A stretch of DNA of 43,438 bases from assembly GCA_012719445.1 (NCBI GenBank), contig JAAYAH010000198.1:1-43438 (forward strand). Direction: 5' to 3'. The translations under genes were made by a program, and so were the position numbers. This document shows positions 16,701 to 23,789 of this stretch, piece by piece; position 1 is the stretch's first letter; every line of letters begins with the position of its first letter. The stretch is from Actinomycetales bacterium (GTDB taxonomy: Bacteria > Actinomycetota > Actinomycetes > Actinomycetales > Kineosporiaceae). The notes under the pieces were generated by a model. It saw nothing but the letters and a program-made list of their open reading frames with translations. It was not told the origin of the DNA and did not search any database.

Positions 16701-18794
16701 TGCCGCGCGCTGAGCCTTGCCTTCTCCGCTCTGGCCGTCGGCACCCCGGAGCAGGTCTGCGATACCGCCGGATGGCCCGTGGCCCCGCTCTGGGCACGCT
16801 GGCACCTGGCGAGCCGGGTCATCGCCTCAACCCACAGCCCGCTCACCGCGGTGAGCGCGATCCCCGACCCCGGCGGCCGGGTGATGTGCGCCGTCGCCGA
16901 GTCCGATCACTCCGTGCGGGTGCTGGACCCGGGCAACGGAACACACCTGCACACGCTCGTCGGTCACAACGGGCCGGTCCACGGGGTGTGCGCGTTCTCG
17001 GACCCGCGCGGCCACCCGCTCCTCGCCACCGTCGGTGACGACCGGACGGTGCGGATCTGGGACCTGGTCACCGGGTGTCAGCTCAGCGTCCTGGCCGGTC
17101 ACACCGGTGCGATCCACGGGATCTGCGCGTTCCCGAGCCCCGAGGGGAAGACCCTGCTGGCGAGCGCCGGCTTCGACCGGACGGTGCGGATCTGGGACGT
17201 CGCGACCGGCACCCAGGTGCACACCCTCACCGGGCACACCGACTGGATCAGCGACATCTGCGCCGTCCCGCTCCCCGACGGCAGAACCCTCCTGGCGACA
17301 GCCAGCTTCGACCACACCGCCCGGATCGTCGATCCCCTCCCGGACGAGGAACGACCCGAGCAGGACGAGGAGCGACCGGTCCGCGAGCACATCCTCATGG
17401 GTCACTCCGGCCCTGTTCACGGCGTGTGCCCGATCCCCGGCCCGGACGATCAGCCGTTGCTCGCCACGGCCGGAGCCGACCGGACGGTGCGGATCTGGGA
17501 CGTCGCGACCGGCACGCCGCAGCGGACCCTCACCGGCCACACCGAGGCGGTCCACACCGCCACGGCCTTCCCGGGAGCGGACGGCAGCCCGCTCCTCGCC
17601 ACCGCGAGCGACGACCGGACCGTCCGGGTGTGGGAACCGATCAGCGGGAGGCAGCTTCGCAGCCTGGCGGACCACACCACAGGGGTGCACCGAGTGGCCC
17701 CGATCCGGGGCGCGGACGGTCGCTCGCTGCTGATCACGGCGGGGGCGGATCACACCGTCCGGATCTGGGACACCGCAGCGGAGGACCAGCGGCCCGGCGC
17801 CGTCAGCTCGACCGGCCACACCGGCCCGGTGCTCGGCGGATGCCTGGTGCCCGGGACCCATGGGCCCCCGCTGCTGGTGACCGCCGGAGCCGACCACACC
17901 GTCCGGAGCTGGGACGCCACGACGGGCAGACCGCGGAACACCCTCACCGGCCACGGCAAGGCCGTCCACGGCGTCTGCGCCGTCGAGGGTCCCGAGGGAG
18001 AGCTCCTGCTCGCCTCCGCCGGAGCCGACCACACCGTCCGGGTCTGGGACTCCACCACCGGCGATCTCCTGCACACCCTGACCGGTCACGACGGACCGGT
18101 GCGCGGGGTGTGCGGCCTCCTCGGCCCCGGTCAGCGCGCACTGCTCGCCTCCGCCGGGGCTGACCACGTGGTTCTGGTGTGGGATCCGGTCACCGGAAGG
18201 CAGTTGCGGGTCCTGGCCGGTCACACCGACGTCGTGTACGGGGTGTGCGCCGTTCCCGGGCGCGACGGTCGCTCCCTCCTCGCGTCCGCCGGAGCCGACC
18301 ACACCGCCCGGATCTGGGACCCCACGACGAGACGTTCGTGGCGACGCCACCAGCACACCCTGACCGGTCACGACGGACCCGTGCGAGCTGTCGGCTCCCT
18401 CTCGGGTCCCGGCGGTGAGCCGATCCTCGCCACCGCGAGCTTCGACCACACCGTCCGGCTCTGGAACCCCCTCACCGGCGATCGGCTGCAGACCCTCACC
18501 GGGCACACCAGTTGGGTACGCGGCGTGTGCGAGATCCCGGATCCCGGCGGCCCTCCGATACTCGCCACGGCGAGCGCCGATCGCACGGTACGGCTCTGGG
18601 ATCGGGACACCGGATCGGAACTCCTCCGCCTGGTCACCAGCGCGTCCCTCTTCGGGATCGCCACCGTCCCGGCGCCGCAGACAGGTCGCTGTCTCGTCGC
18701 CGTGTACGGGGCTGCCGGGGTCGGCGTCCTGGACGTCAACCCCGCCGGGGTCCGGAGCAACGGCTGTCCGTCCTCAGCGGGTGACCTCGGCTGA
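13791..18794 (+). CDS. STAND/NACHT-like protein with 14 WD40 repeats and degenerate N-terminal caspase-like region
   Basis: Protein of 1667 residues; the ATG at 13791 has GGGAGGT just upstream, better placed than the in-frame GTG at 13755. The N-terminal region (about 40-330) resembles the caspase-like or effector part of actinobacterial WD40 proteins: VVYVNGSCC (127-135) sits where VVYYTGHG is expected, and LFVVSSCCPDG (Cys 228-229) where the catalytic Cys is expected. It is interrupted by GTSTGP and DARP repeats. A P-loop region follows: GVAGSGTS (461-468) is Walker A with its lysine replaced by Thr467, and IVVDGLSEA (D582) is Walker B. From about residue 1020 there are 13 clear WD40 repeats (GH...TVRIWD) plus a weaker last one, matching two seven-bladed propellers. 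There is no signal peptide. Such proteins are signalling or defence scaffolds; the exact role is unknown. The caspase assignment is tentative. Confidence 0.85.
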   Translation: MERAVPDSDDAERASPSGRDLAADGSPGSTPAAAGGAAPGGGRRLFVTMTVGNPADPATEADTAVAAALWCAADLGDQRFHRLTVTPGTSTGPGTSTGPGTSTGSGTSTGPGEGVLPPTLNRDDALVVYVNGSCCPVPPDTGPDHSSAVGPGGTTPDEPAAAAGTDHGHPAGPATEPPVDPTAEPPGDPLDASSGDPTGRSGTRCPTAELVADLLGRGAGDLFVVSSCCPDGSVGAELARRWHDLVRGDGTNPRLTILTCDPPRQEDGSPRGVTPPLLAGLDERLRERSGIVGGHLSDQQFVSELSRALGATAPTVHRLGDARPDARPDARPDARPDLDDARPAPDTAPPAGPPSPTRPTPPEPAPEPAGGTYTMRMWSSRDLVSADPCLPNPGHRAPDDLVDPARREVALTLADTTEWTGEPGDRTGSGDLGRFLLSRGKLMSDLVRFLRTGEGVLVVTGVAGSGTSALLARVVTLADPRFRRDQRYQDLVNSLPRDQVPPVGSVHAAVRACDRDDSEVAGALLAAFDEEPGPRLPGVAKAEALRDHLLARLRDRLRTRGADTDRERSRRAPSEAITIVVDGLSEARTPHTLVLDLLGPLARMDGVRLVVGVRSTPDEPGPHGDEDPGSPRGGDPGGPRGDDPDPSHDGRDLLPLLRHAATPVGTVEELTRPSRRVREIRTDGEGTERDIRDYVEALVAGGPGPLRSDPTALRSVAAAVAARVTPSFLDARLAALRLRGSSTVQDPADPAWQALLDGGTPALLRADLRDAAAGPDAVPGPHLLAALRAVAFCAGTGLPWAEIWPAITEAVLGAPIPDPDRVIRAVLRGRLASYLRSDVEDGRVVHRLAHPIPAELLRAAPGLLVDAGRTVSPADRDHAEVHARIAKALGRLAATHEGHSLHPYLRRSLTWHAAQGMVLDDAHVPASLLPWETSGRIRDRLGLPVDQAAGREILASWALIEPDMDGIRPPCRALSLAFSALAVGTPEQVCDTAGWPVAPLWARWHLASRVIASTHSPLTAVSAIPDPGGRVMCAVAESDHSVRVLDPGNGTHLHTLVGHNGPVHGVCAFSDPRGHPLLATVGDDRTVRIWDLVTGCQLSVLAGHTGAIHGICAFPSPEGKTLLASAGFDRTVRIWDVATGTQVHTLTGHTDWISDICAVPLPDGRTLLATASFDHTARIVDPLPDEERPEQDEERPVREHILMGHSGPVHGVCPIPGPDDQPLLATAGADRTVRIWDVATGTPQRTLTGHTEAVHTATAFPGADGSPLLATASDDRTVRVWEPISGRQLRSLADHTTGVHRVAPIRGADGRSLLITAGADHTVRIWDTAAEDQRPGAVSSTGHTGPVLGGCLVPGTHGPPLLVTAGADHTVRSWDATTGRPRNTLTGHGKAVHGVCAVEGPEGELLLASAGADHTVRVWDSTTGDLLHTLTGHDGPVRGVCGLLGPGQRALLASAGADHVVLVWDPVTGRQLRVLAGHTDVVYGVCAVPGRDGRSLLASAGADHTARIWDPTTRRSWRRHQHTLTGHDGPVRAVGSLSGPGGEPILATASFDHTVRLWNPLTGDRLQTLTGHTSWVRGVCEIPDPGGPPILATASADRTVRLWDRDTGSELLRLVTSASLFGIATVPAPQTGRCLVAVYGAAGVGVLDVNPAGVRSNGCPSSAGDLG
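14052..14123. repeat. Four 18-bp tandem repeats (GTSTGP) inside the WD40 gene
   Basis: Copies of GGCACGTCGACCGGACCA occur in frame at 14052, 14070, 14088 and 14106, the last two with one or a few changes. They lengthen a disordered Gly/Thr/Ser linker in the N-terminal region. Confidence 0.9.
14751..14798. repeat. Four identical 12-bp tandem repeats (DARP) inside the WD40 gene
   Basis: GATGCCCGGCCC occurs four times without any change, encoding DARPDARPDARPDARP. Perfect identity suggests recent slippage; copy-number change would stay in frame. Confidence 0.92.
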
Positions 18795-18881
18795 CCGGCG
18801 ACCCCGATTGACCGGTGACCTCGGCTGCCCGGTGACCTCGGTTGCCCGGCGACCCCGATTGACCGATGACCTCGGCTGACC
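18780..18881. repeat. Six 17-bp tandem repeats across the WD40 stop codon
   Basis: Units of the type GGTGACCTCGGCTGACC alternate with GGCGACCCCGATTGACC, starting inside the last codons of the WD40 gene and continuing about 85 bp into the intergenic region. Because 17 is not a multiple of three, each unit offers stops in a different frame. No hairpin terminator was seen here. Confidence 0.85.
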
Positions 18882-18958
18882 GGTGCTCGCCGGCGACGTC
18901 AGTCCCCCTCCAGCGGAGGTTGTGGGCATCGGGGAGCTGTCGTCCCTACCCTGTGTAC

Positions 18959-19879
18959 ATGATCTTGACGACGGACTCCGGCAGTGTCGGTGAACTGGTC
19001 GAGCGGCTCAACGAGTGGCTTCGGCGTCTCCCGCCGGCACAGGAACGCATCGATCGGTTGATCAAGGATTTGGGCGATCGGTTCGGCGACTGCCTCGATC
19101 CGGTCACTGCGGAGGCGTGCGTCGAGATCGAACAAGCAGCGTGGCCGCACTGCCGGCATCTGCACCTGGAGTTCGATCCCGACAGTGCCGCGCTGCCGGA
19201 CGAGCAGAGCCCGGGCTGGCCTGAGCCGGACCCGTCCGAGGTCAACGCGGTGGGTGCCGGTGTGGCTGGCCTGAGCCGGCTCGACGGTGGCCTGCAGGTG
19301 ATCCGACTGGACCGTCTCGACGTACTCTCCTTGGCCCAGCCGTTTCTCGATGCAGCGTTCAGCCTGGCTCGGGGAGCCCGCGGCATCGTGCTCGATCTTC
19401 GCCACAACGGCGGGGGCGAGTCGGCCACCGTGGCCCGGATCGCCGGTTGGCTGCTGGGTGACGCGTCGACGCGACTGTCGGAGGTGACCTACCGAGACCA
19501 GCGACGCCAGTGGTGGACGCCCGACCTGCCAGCCGGGACAGCGATACCAGCCGACATACCCGTGGTCGTACTGACCAGTGCCCATACGTTCTCCTCCGCC
19601 GAGGCGCTCGTCTACCACCTGCGCAGCCGGAGTCGGGTCAGCGTCGTGGGCGAGGCCACGCCGGGCGCCGCCGATCACGTGACCCCGATCCAGCTCACCA
19701 CCACCGTCCGTGGCCTGCTGCCGGAGGCCTACGTCACGGATGCGCTCACCGGTACGAACTGGGAAGGCCACGGGATACGCCCGGACATCCCTTGCCAGGC
19801 CAGTGAGGCGCTGTCAACCGCCCTGAGCCACCTCGACGGAAACGCGCCCGCTGTCGACGATCTCGGAGACCGCGGATGA
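18959..19879 (+). CDS. Cytoplasmic S41-family (IRBP-like) peptidase
   Basis: Protein of 306 residues. An N-terminal helical part (about 1-60) precedes an S41 tail-specific-protease core: IVLDLRHNGGGESATV is the conserved beta-helix motif, VVLTSAHTFSSAEAL carries the probable nucleophile Ser212, and GEATPGAADH and TGTNWEGHGIRPDI complete the IRBP-like signature. No signal peptide, membrane helix or PDZ domain is present, unlike secreted CtpA-type members. The ATG at 18959 is preceded by TACCCT six bases upstream and by no good ribosome site, so a leaderless transcript is possible. It lies 164 bp after the WD40 gene on the same strand. Co-function with that gene is only positional inference. 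Confidence 0.82.
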   Translation: MILTTDSGSVGELVERLNEWLRRLPPAQERIDRLIKDLGDRFGDCLDPVTAEACVEIEQAAWPHCRHLHLEFDPDSAALPDEQSPGWPEPDPSEVNAVGAGVAGLSRLDGGLQVIRLDRLDVLSLAQPFLDAAFSLARGARGIVLDLRHNGGGESATVARIAGWLLGDASTRLSEVTYRDQRRQWWTPDLPAGTAIPADIPVVVLTSAHTFSSAEALVYHLRSRSRVSVVGEATPGAADHVTPIQLTTTVRGLLPEAYVTDALTGTNWEGHGIRPDIPCQASEALSTALSHLDGNAPAVDDLGDRG

Positions 19880-20179
19880 CGTTGCCGTGATCCATGAGTC
19901 CGTCAACGCGACCTGCCGCCGAGAGCCGGGACGCCGACCAGCCCGCGCGCCCCTCTCGCCCTCGCGCGGCTGAGCTCAAGCCCGCCCAGGGGGCAGCAAC
20001 CCGATCAGTTCCACCGCTCGCAGATCATCTCCCCTCCTGCGCGTCCCGGCTGCGACGCGGATGCGACCCGATCGGTGAGATGAAGGGGGTCTGCACAAGA
20101 CCGAGTGAGACTCCCGCCCCTGCGCGCACGCCGACCCCCACCGACGTCGAGGCTGTTCAGGGGCAGTTTCTGCTGGTTG
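19880..20179. other. Intergenic region between S41 peptidase and tRNA-Ser
   Basis: About 300 bp with no credible gene on either strand. It is the 3' side of both the peptidase gene (plus) and the tRNA (minus). No strong hairpin was found. Confidence 0.4.
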
Positions 20180-20272
20180 CGGAGGGCGAGGGATTCGAAC
20201 CCCCGAGGACGGGTTGGGTACCGCCCTAACGGTTTTCAAGACCGTCGCCATCGGCCACTCGGCCAGCCCTCC
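20180..20272 (-). tRNA. tRNA-Ser (anticodon UGA)
   Basis: The 93-base sequence folds as a class II tRNA. Acceptor arms GGAGGGC and GCCCTCC pair over seven bases with discriminator G. The D-arm contains GGCCGAGTGGCC. The anticodon loop CTTGAAA places TGA at 20238-20236. A long variable arm is followed by the GGTTCGAATCC T-arm. The long variable arm and G73 fit serine, reading UCA and wobble partners. CCA is not fully encoded (CAA follows). Confidence 0.96.
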
Positions 20273-20493
20273 TCGTCTGCGAGCGCACCGGGGTACCGAG
20301 AACCAGACGGACCACCCGACTCACTCACATCGGCCGGCTCTAGGCCGGCGCCGCCCAGTGTCCCACGAGCGACGTCCTCCACGGGCGGCCATCGGGGCGC
20401 TCCCTCGGCCACCCGTCGACCTTCGGTGAGCGTCGCTCGTCGGTCTCTGACCGGAAGGGCGACATCGCTGAGATTCCCTCTGTACCACTGTCT

Positions 20494-20534
20494 GTCGCGA
20501 GTCAACTACGCTTCGTATAGCTGACTCCCGCGAC
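20494..20534. promoter_or_regulatory. Imperfect inverted repeat overlapping a -10-like TATAGC
   Basis: GAGTCAACTA (20499-20508) pairs with TAGCTGACTC (20518-20527) with one mismatch around a 9-base centre. The outer TGTCGCG/GCGACA bases continue the symmetry after a 2-base slip. TATAGC at 20516-20521 could be a -10 box. The element ends about 17 bp before the ATG at 20551 and looks like an operator for that gene. Confidence 0.45.
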
Positions 20535-20550
20535 ACGGTGCGAGGTCGAG

Positions 20551-21228
20551 ATGACACTGCAGGACGAGCACGAAGAGGTGTCGTGGTCCGTTGCAGTTCC
20601 CCGCCTCACCGCGGCCTGCCGGACGTCCACCGCGTGTGCCTCCTACCAGTCCTCGGATCAGCACACCGTCTCGGAGCAGCACACCTGGGCGGGTCTCGTA
20701 CACGGCTCGTACCCCCTCCCCGATCCCTTCACCCCGCTCCTGGAGACCCCGCCCCCCGCAGGGCCCGTGTACCGGCATGGCAGGGGTGGGGACATCGGTG
20801 GCGAGCGCCGTCGCCTGCGTGATCTCTCGGACCGCATCGCCGTCCTCGCCCAGGACCATCCCCGGGGGGCGACCGTCGTGACCGTCCTGGCGATGGCTCT
20901 CGCCCTGCAGTTCGTGCTCACCCCCCGCCCGGAGGGGCCGACCCCGGTCCTGAGCGATACCGGGGCGGTCCACGCCTCGTCTCTCGCCTCTCCGGGGACG
21001 GCGTCCTCCCCGTTCAACCTGTCGGCCCCGCTTCAGGGACCCGCCGAGCCCCGCGTTCCCGTCACCTATCCCGACCTGGTGGCCGGCTGGGGAGAGAGCA
21101 TCGGACCGGAGGGACCGGGTACCTCGGGCACCGGGAGCACGTGGCACGGTCGGTCGGTGGACGTCGTCTGGCAGCTGGACCGGGTCACCCACCCCATCGC
21201 GCCGGTCACCCACCAGTTGAACCCGTAG
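20551..21228 (+). CDS. Small single-pass membrane protein of unknown function
   Basis: Protein of 225 residues. The ATG at 20551 follows GAGGTCGAG. Residues 1-90 are polar and cytoplasmic-looking, with an Arg-rich segment (GGERRRLRDLSDR) just before one hydrophobic helix at about 109-126 (ATVVTVLAMALALQFVL). The rest is a Pro/Ser/Gly-rich extracellular tail. No known domain was recognised. An open frame on the opposite strand covers the same span but has low-complexity Gly/Arg composition and no membrane segment. The plus frame is preferred for its start signal, membrane topology and the hairpin directly after it. Confidence 0.55.
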   Translation: MTLQDEHEEVSWSVAVPRLTAACRTSTACASYQSSDQHTVSEQHTWAGLVHGSYPLPDPFTPLLETPPPAGPVYRHGRGGDIGGERRRLRDLSDRIAVLAQDHPRGATVVTVLAMALALQFVLTPRPEGPTPVLSDTGAVHASSLASPGTASSPFNLSAPLQGPAEPRVPVTYPDLVAGWGESIGPEGPGTSGTGSTWHGRSVDVVWQLDRVTHPIAPVTHQLNP

Positions 21229-21240
21229 CGCCTGAACGAC

Positions 21241-21271
21241 GTCGCCCCCCGGTACCGGACCGGGGGGCGAC
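21241..21271. terminator. 13-bp stem terminator after the membrane protein gene
   Basis: GTCGCCCCCCGGT (21241-21253) pairs exactly with 21259-21271 around a 5-base loop, 12 bp after the stop of the plus-strand gene. Confidence 0.82.
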
Positions 21272-21288
21272 GCGACGCACTCCTGGGT

Positions 21289-21326
21289 GGGGGCACGGCC
21301 GCCCGGAACCGGGCGGCCGTGCCCCC
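21289..21326. terminator. 18-bp stem terminator after the GH9 cellulase gene
   Basis: The arm 21289-21306 (GGGGGCACGGCCGCCCGG) is exactly complementary to 21309-21326 with only AA between, so the top opens to a small loop. It follows the minus-strand GH9 gene by 32 bp and, with the neighbouring hairpin, insulates the two convergent genes. Confidence 0.85.
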
Positions 21327-21358
21327 TTCAGTCACTCAGACAGCCAGCACTCCTGCGA

Positions 21359-23689
21359 TCAGTGGGCTCCGTTGTCGAGGTCGGCAGCGAAGGACGCCAC
21401 CCACGCCATCGGGGCGTTCCAGTTGATCGTGATCTCGTTGGTCGACCAGGAACCGATGTCGTCGATGTAGCAGAACTGGGCGATGCAGCCCTTGAGGTTC
21501 TTCTGCGCCACCGGGTCCTGGATCTCGGAGTTCGGGCCACCGGCCACCGTGCCCGCGGGCGGGTTCGGCAGGTTGGCGTCGAGCTGGTTGGCGTACATCC
21601 GGGTGTGCTGGTTCTTGGAGTACACCTCGCCGTAGCCGGTGACGTAGGAGATGTTGAGGGCGTTACGACCGAGCAGGAAGTCGAGACCCTGCAGCACCCC
21701 GGTGCGGTACTTGCTGGCGCCGCTGATGTCGTAGGCGGTGCCGATGACCACGAGGTTGTTGAGAAGCTGGCTGTTCGAGCCCCACACCCACACGTTGTTG
21801 GCGGGTGCGTACGGCTGGGCGTAGGCCTGCTTCGCCTGGACGGCGAGCAGCTTGTTCGCACCTTCGAGCACCGACCTGCGGTACTTGTCCCGGCCGGGGA
21901 CGTGGACCCTCGTGGGGGCGGTGGCCAGGTCGAGCCGGGCGACGGCCGCGACGCCCTGCCAGCCGAACCCGCCGATGTCGAACACGTCCGCGGTGTCCAG
22001 CGGGGACGCCTTGACGTCGGCGAGGTAGGCCTTGTCACCGGAGCTGAGGTACAGCTCGGCGGCCGCCCAGTAGAACTCGTCCACGACGTTGTTGTCGCCG
22101 TACGCGCCGCCACCGGAGTTGCCGTCGGCGTCGGGGGCGTACACGGCCGGGTTCGCCTTGGCAGCGGCGTAGGCGGACTTCGCGGCGGAGAGCAGCTTCC
22201 GCGCGAAGGCCTTGTCGAACGGCGCGTAGACCCGCGCACCCTGGGCCGCCGCGGCCGCCAGGTTCAGCGTCGCCGCGGTGGACGGCCGGTGCAGCTCACG
22301 GAGCTTGTCGTTCTTCGCCGGGTCCAGCGGTAGGCCGGTCCAGGCGTCGTCGTGCACCTTGTGGAACGCCATCCCGGCGTACGGCGCGAGACCCGGGTCG
22401 GTGGTGTCCGCGGGTACCTGCATCTTCAGCATCCACTCGAGCTCCCAGCGTGCCTCGTCGAGCACATCCGGGACCCTGTTGCCGGTCTCCGGGACCCGCA
22501 GGGTGCCGTCGCGCAGCGCGCCACGGTCAGCCGAACGCGCCCACAGGTTCCGCTCCCAGATGCTCATCAGCTGGGCGACTGAGATGCCGCCGTTGACCAC
22601 GTACTTACCGTGGTCACCCGCGTCGTACCAACCGCCGGTGACGTCGAACACCGAGCTCGGGTCGCAGGTCCAGTCGTCCATGAAGTCGACCGGGGCCTGG
22701 CAGCTCACCGCGGTGTCGCCCTTGTTCGGCGGGACGCCGATGTGCCCGGCCTCACGGCCGTACCCGGGGGCGATGGAGTCGAGGATCGAGATGCCGCTGC
22801 GGTTGGTGTAGAAGAACGTCATCGCGTCCTTGCGGAGCGGCTCGTAGAGATTCGGGGCGATGTCGAACGCGCGGCTCGTCTCGCCGTCCGCGACCAGGGT
22901 GAGCCCGGTGCCGACCCTGGTGTAGGTCGAGAAGTCGATGGTGTGGACGTTCTCGCCGGACGTCTCGTCGACACCGCGGGGGGTGCTCTTGCCCTTGCGG
23001 ACGACCTTGCCCTTGCCGTCGACCAACTGCCAGGCCACGGACTCCGTCGCCTCGGTGATCAGGGTCGCGCCCTTGGGACCGTGCGGCAGGTAGCCGACCT
23101 GGTTCACCCGGACCCGGGGACCGGTGTCCGGCGTGTACTTCGGCGGTTCGACCCCGCCGAGCAGGCTCACGTCGTCGATGCAGAGGGTGAACGCATCGGC
23201 CTTGCCCCCGACCTGGAAGACGACCTGGCCGACGGAGGAGCTCACCGGGGACGTCCCGGCGTAGCTGAAGCTCGCCGGCTCCGTGCCGACCGTCGGGTAT
23301 CCGCCCGCGATCTGCGTCCACGGGTCCTCACCGAGCTGGAAGAACGCGTTCACGGTGACCGGGGTGCTGGCCTTGGCCGTGAACGAGAGCTGGTAGCCCT
23401 CGTCCGCCATGGCGGGCACCTCGTTGAGGCCGATGGCGACGTCCCAGGGGTTCACGGTGCCCGCGGGGACGTCGACACAGAGCGCCCCGTCCTCGAGCCT
23501 CAGCGAGTCCGCGACGTGCCCGTAGGCGTACCACGGCGCTATCTCGCTGTCGAAGGTCCCGTTGGAGATCTGTTCGGCGGCAGCCTGCGCGGCCGTTGGC
23601 ATACTCACGGCGCCGGCCGTCGCCAGCGCGGCAATGGCTGCCGCCGCGACCGCTGAGCGGGTACCGCGGCGGCGGAAGGATGGATGCAC
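21359..23689 (-). CDS. Secreted GH9 cellulase with CBM4 and Ig-like domain
   Basis: Protein of 776 residues from a GTG at 23689 preceded by AAGGAG with five bases spacing. Signal peptide ends near AQAAAE (about 38). Residues about 40-185 are a CBM4-type carbohydrate module (ISNGTFDS, FTLCIDDVSL). An Ig-like cellulase N-terminal domain follows (about 190-280: VRVNQVGYLP). The GH9 (alpha/alpha)6 catalytic domain fills the rest: GGWYDAGDHGKYV supplies the two catalytic-base aspartates D356 and D359, NQHTRMY lies near the substrate site, and E752 in WSTNEITINWNAP is the general acid. The order CBM4-Ig-GH9 is that of CenC/Cel9B-type endo-processive enzymes, here without a C-terminal CBM2 or FN3 domains. 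It acts outside the cell on cellulose and is probably co-regulated with the CBM2-GH5-GH6 enzyme. Confidence 0.95.
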   Translation of the reverse strand: MHPSFRRRGTRSAVAAAAIAALATAGAVSMPTAAQAAAEQISNGTFDSEIAPWYAYGHVADSLRLEDGALCVDVPAGTVNPWDVAIGLNEVPAMADEGYQLSFTAKASTPVTVNAFFQLGEDPWTQIAGGYPTVGTEPASFSYAGTSPVSSSVGQVVFQVGGKADAFTLCIDDVSLLGGVEPPKYTPDTGPRVRVNQVGYLPHGPKGATLITEATESVAWQLVDGKGKVVRKGKSTPRGVDETSGENVHTIDFSTYTRVGTGLTLVADGETSRAFDIAPNLYEPLRKDAMTFFYTNRSGISILDSIAPGYGREAGHIGVPPNKGDTAVSCQAPVDFMDDWTCDPSSVFDVTGGWYDAGDHGKYVVNGGISVAQLMSIWERNLWARSADRGALRDGTLRVPETGNRVPDVLDEARWELEWMLKMQVPADTTDPGLAPYAGMAFHKVHDDAWTGLPLDPAKNDKLRELHRPSTAATLNLAAAAAQGARVYAPFDKAFARKLLSAAKSAYAAAKANPAVYAPDADGNSGGGAYGDNNVVDEFYWAAAELYLSSGDKAYLADVKASPLDTADVFDIGGFGWQGVAAVARLDLATAPTRVHVPGRDKYRRSVLEGANKLLAVQAKQAYAQPYAPANNVWVWGSNSQLLNNLVVIGTAYDISGASKYRTGVLQGLDFLLGRNALNISYVTGYGEVYSKNQHTRMYANQLDANLPNPPAGTVAGGPNSEIQDPVAQKNLKGCIAQFCYIDDIGSWSTNEITINWNAPMAWVASFAADLDNGAH

Positions 23690-23732
23690 GGCATCTCCTT
23701 GTCGAGTCAGGTGAGCGTTGGGCAGGACACAG

Positions 23733-23746
23733 TGGAAGCGCTCCCA
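23733..23746. promoter_or_regulatory. CebR-like operator in front of the GH9 cellulase
   Basis: TGGAAGCGCTCCCA matches 13 of 14 bases of the CebR consensus TGGGAGCGCTCCCA. It lies 44 bp before the GTG start and just downstream of the presumed -10 box, where a bound repressor would block transcription. Release by cellobiose-type sugars is known for CebR; that it applies here is inference. Confidence 0.75.
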
Positions 23747-23760
23747 GCCAACGCGTCGCC

Positions 23761-23789
23761 ATGGAACTTCAAAGGAGTTGTAGTGTCAA
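23761..23789 (-). promoter_or_regulatory. Putative promoter of the GH9 cellulase
   Basis: On the minus strand TTGACA (23789-23784) is followed after 17 bases by TTCCAT (23766-23761), a weak -10. The -35 sits inside ATTGACAC, the same octamer found upstream of the other cellulase at 8385-8392. Confidence 0.5.

Noticed and set aside
20506-21213. Minus-strand frame opposite the small membrane protein
   Set aside because: Gly/Arg-rich translation without membrane segment or start signal. The plus frame has a ribosome site, a membrane helix and a terminator right after it, though its function is unknown.
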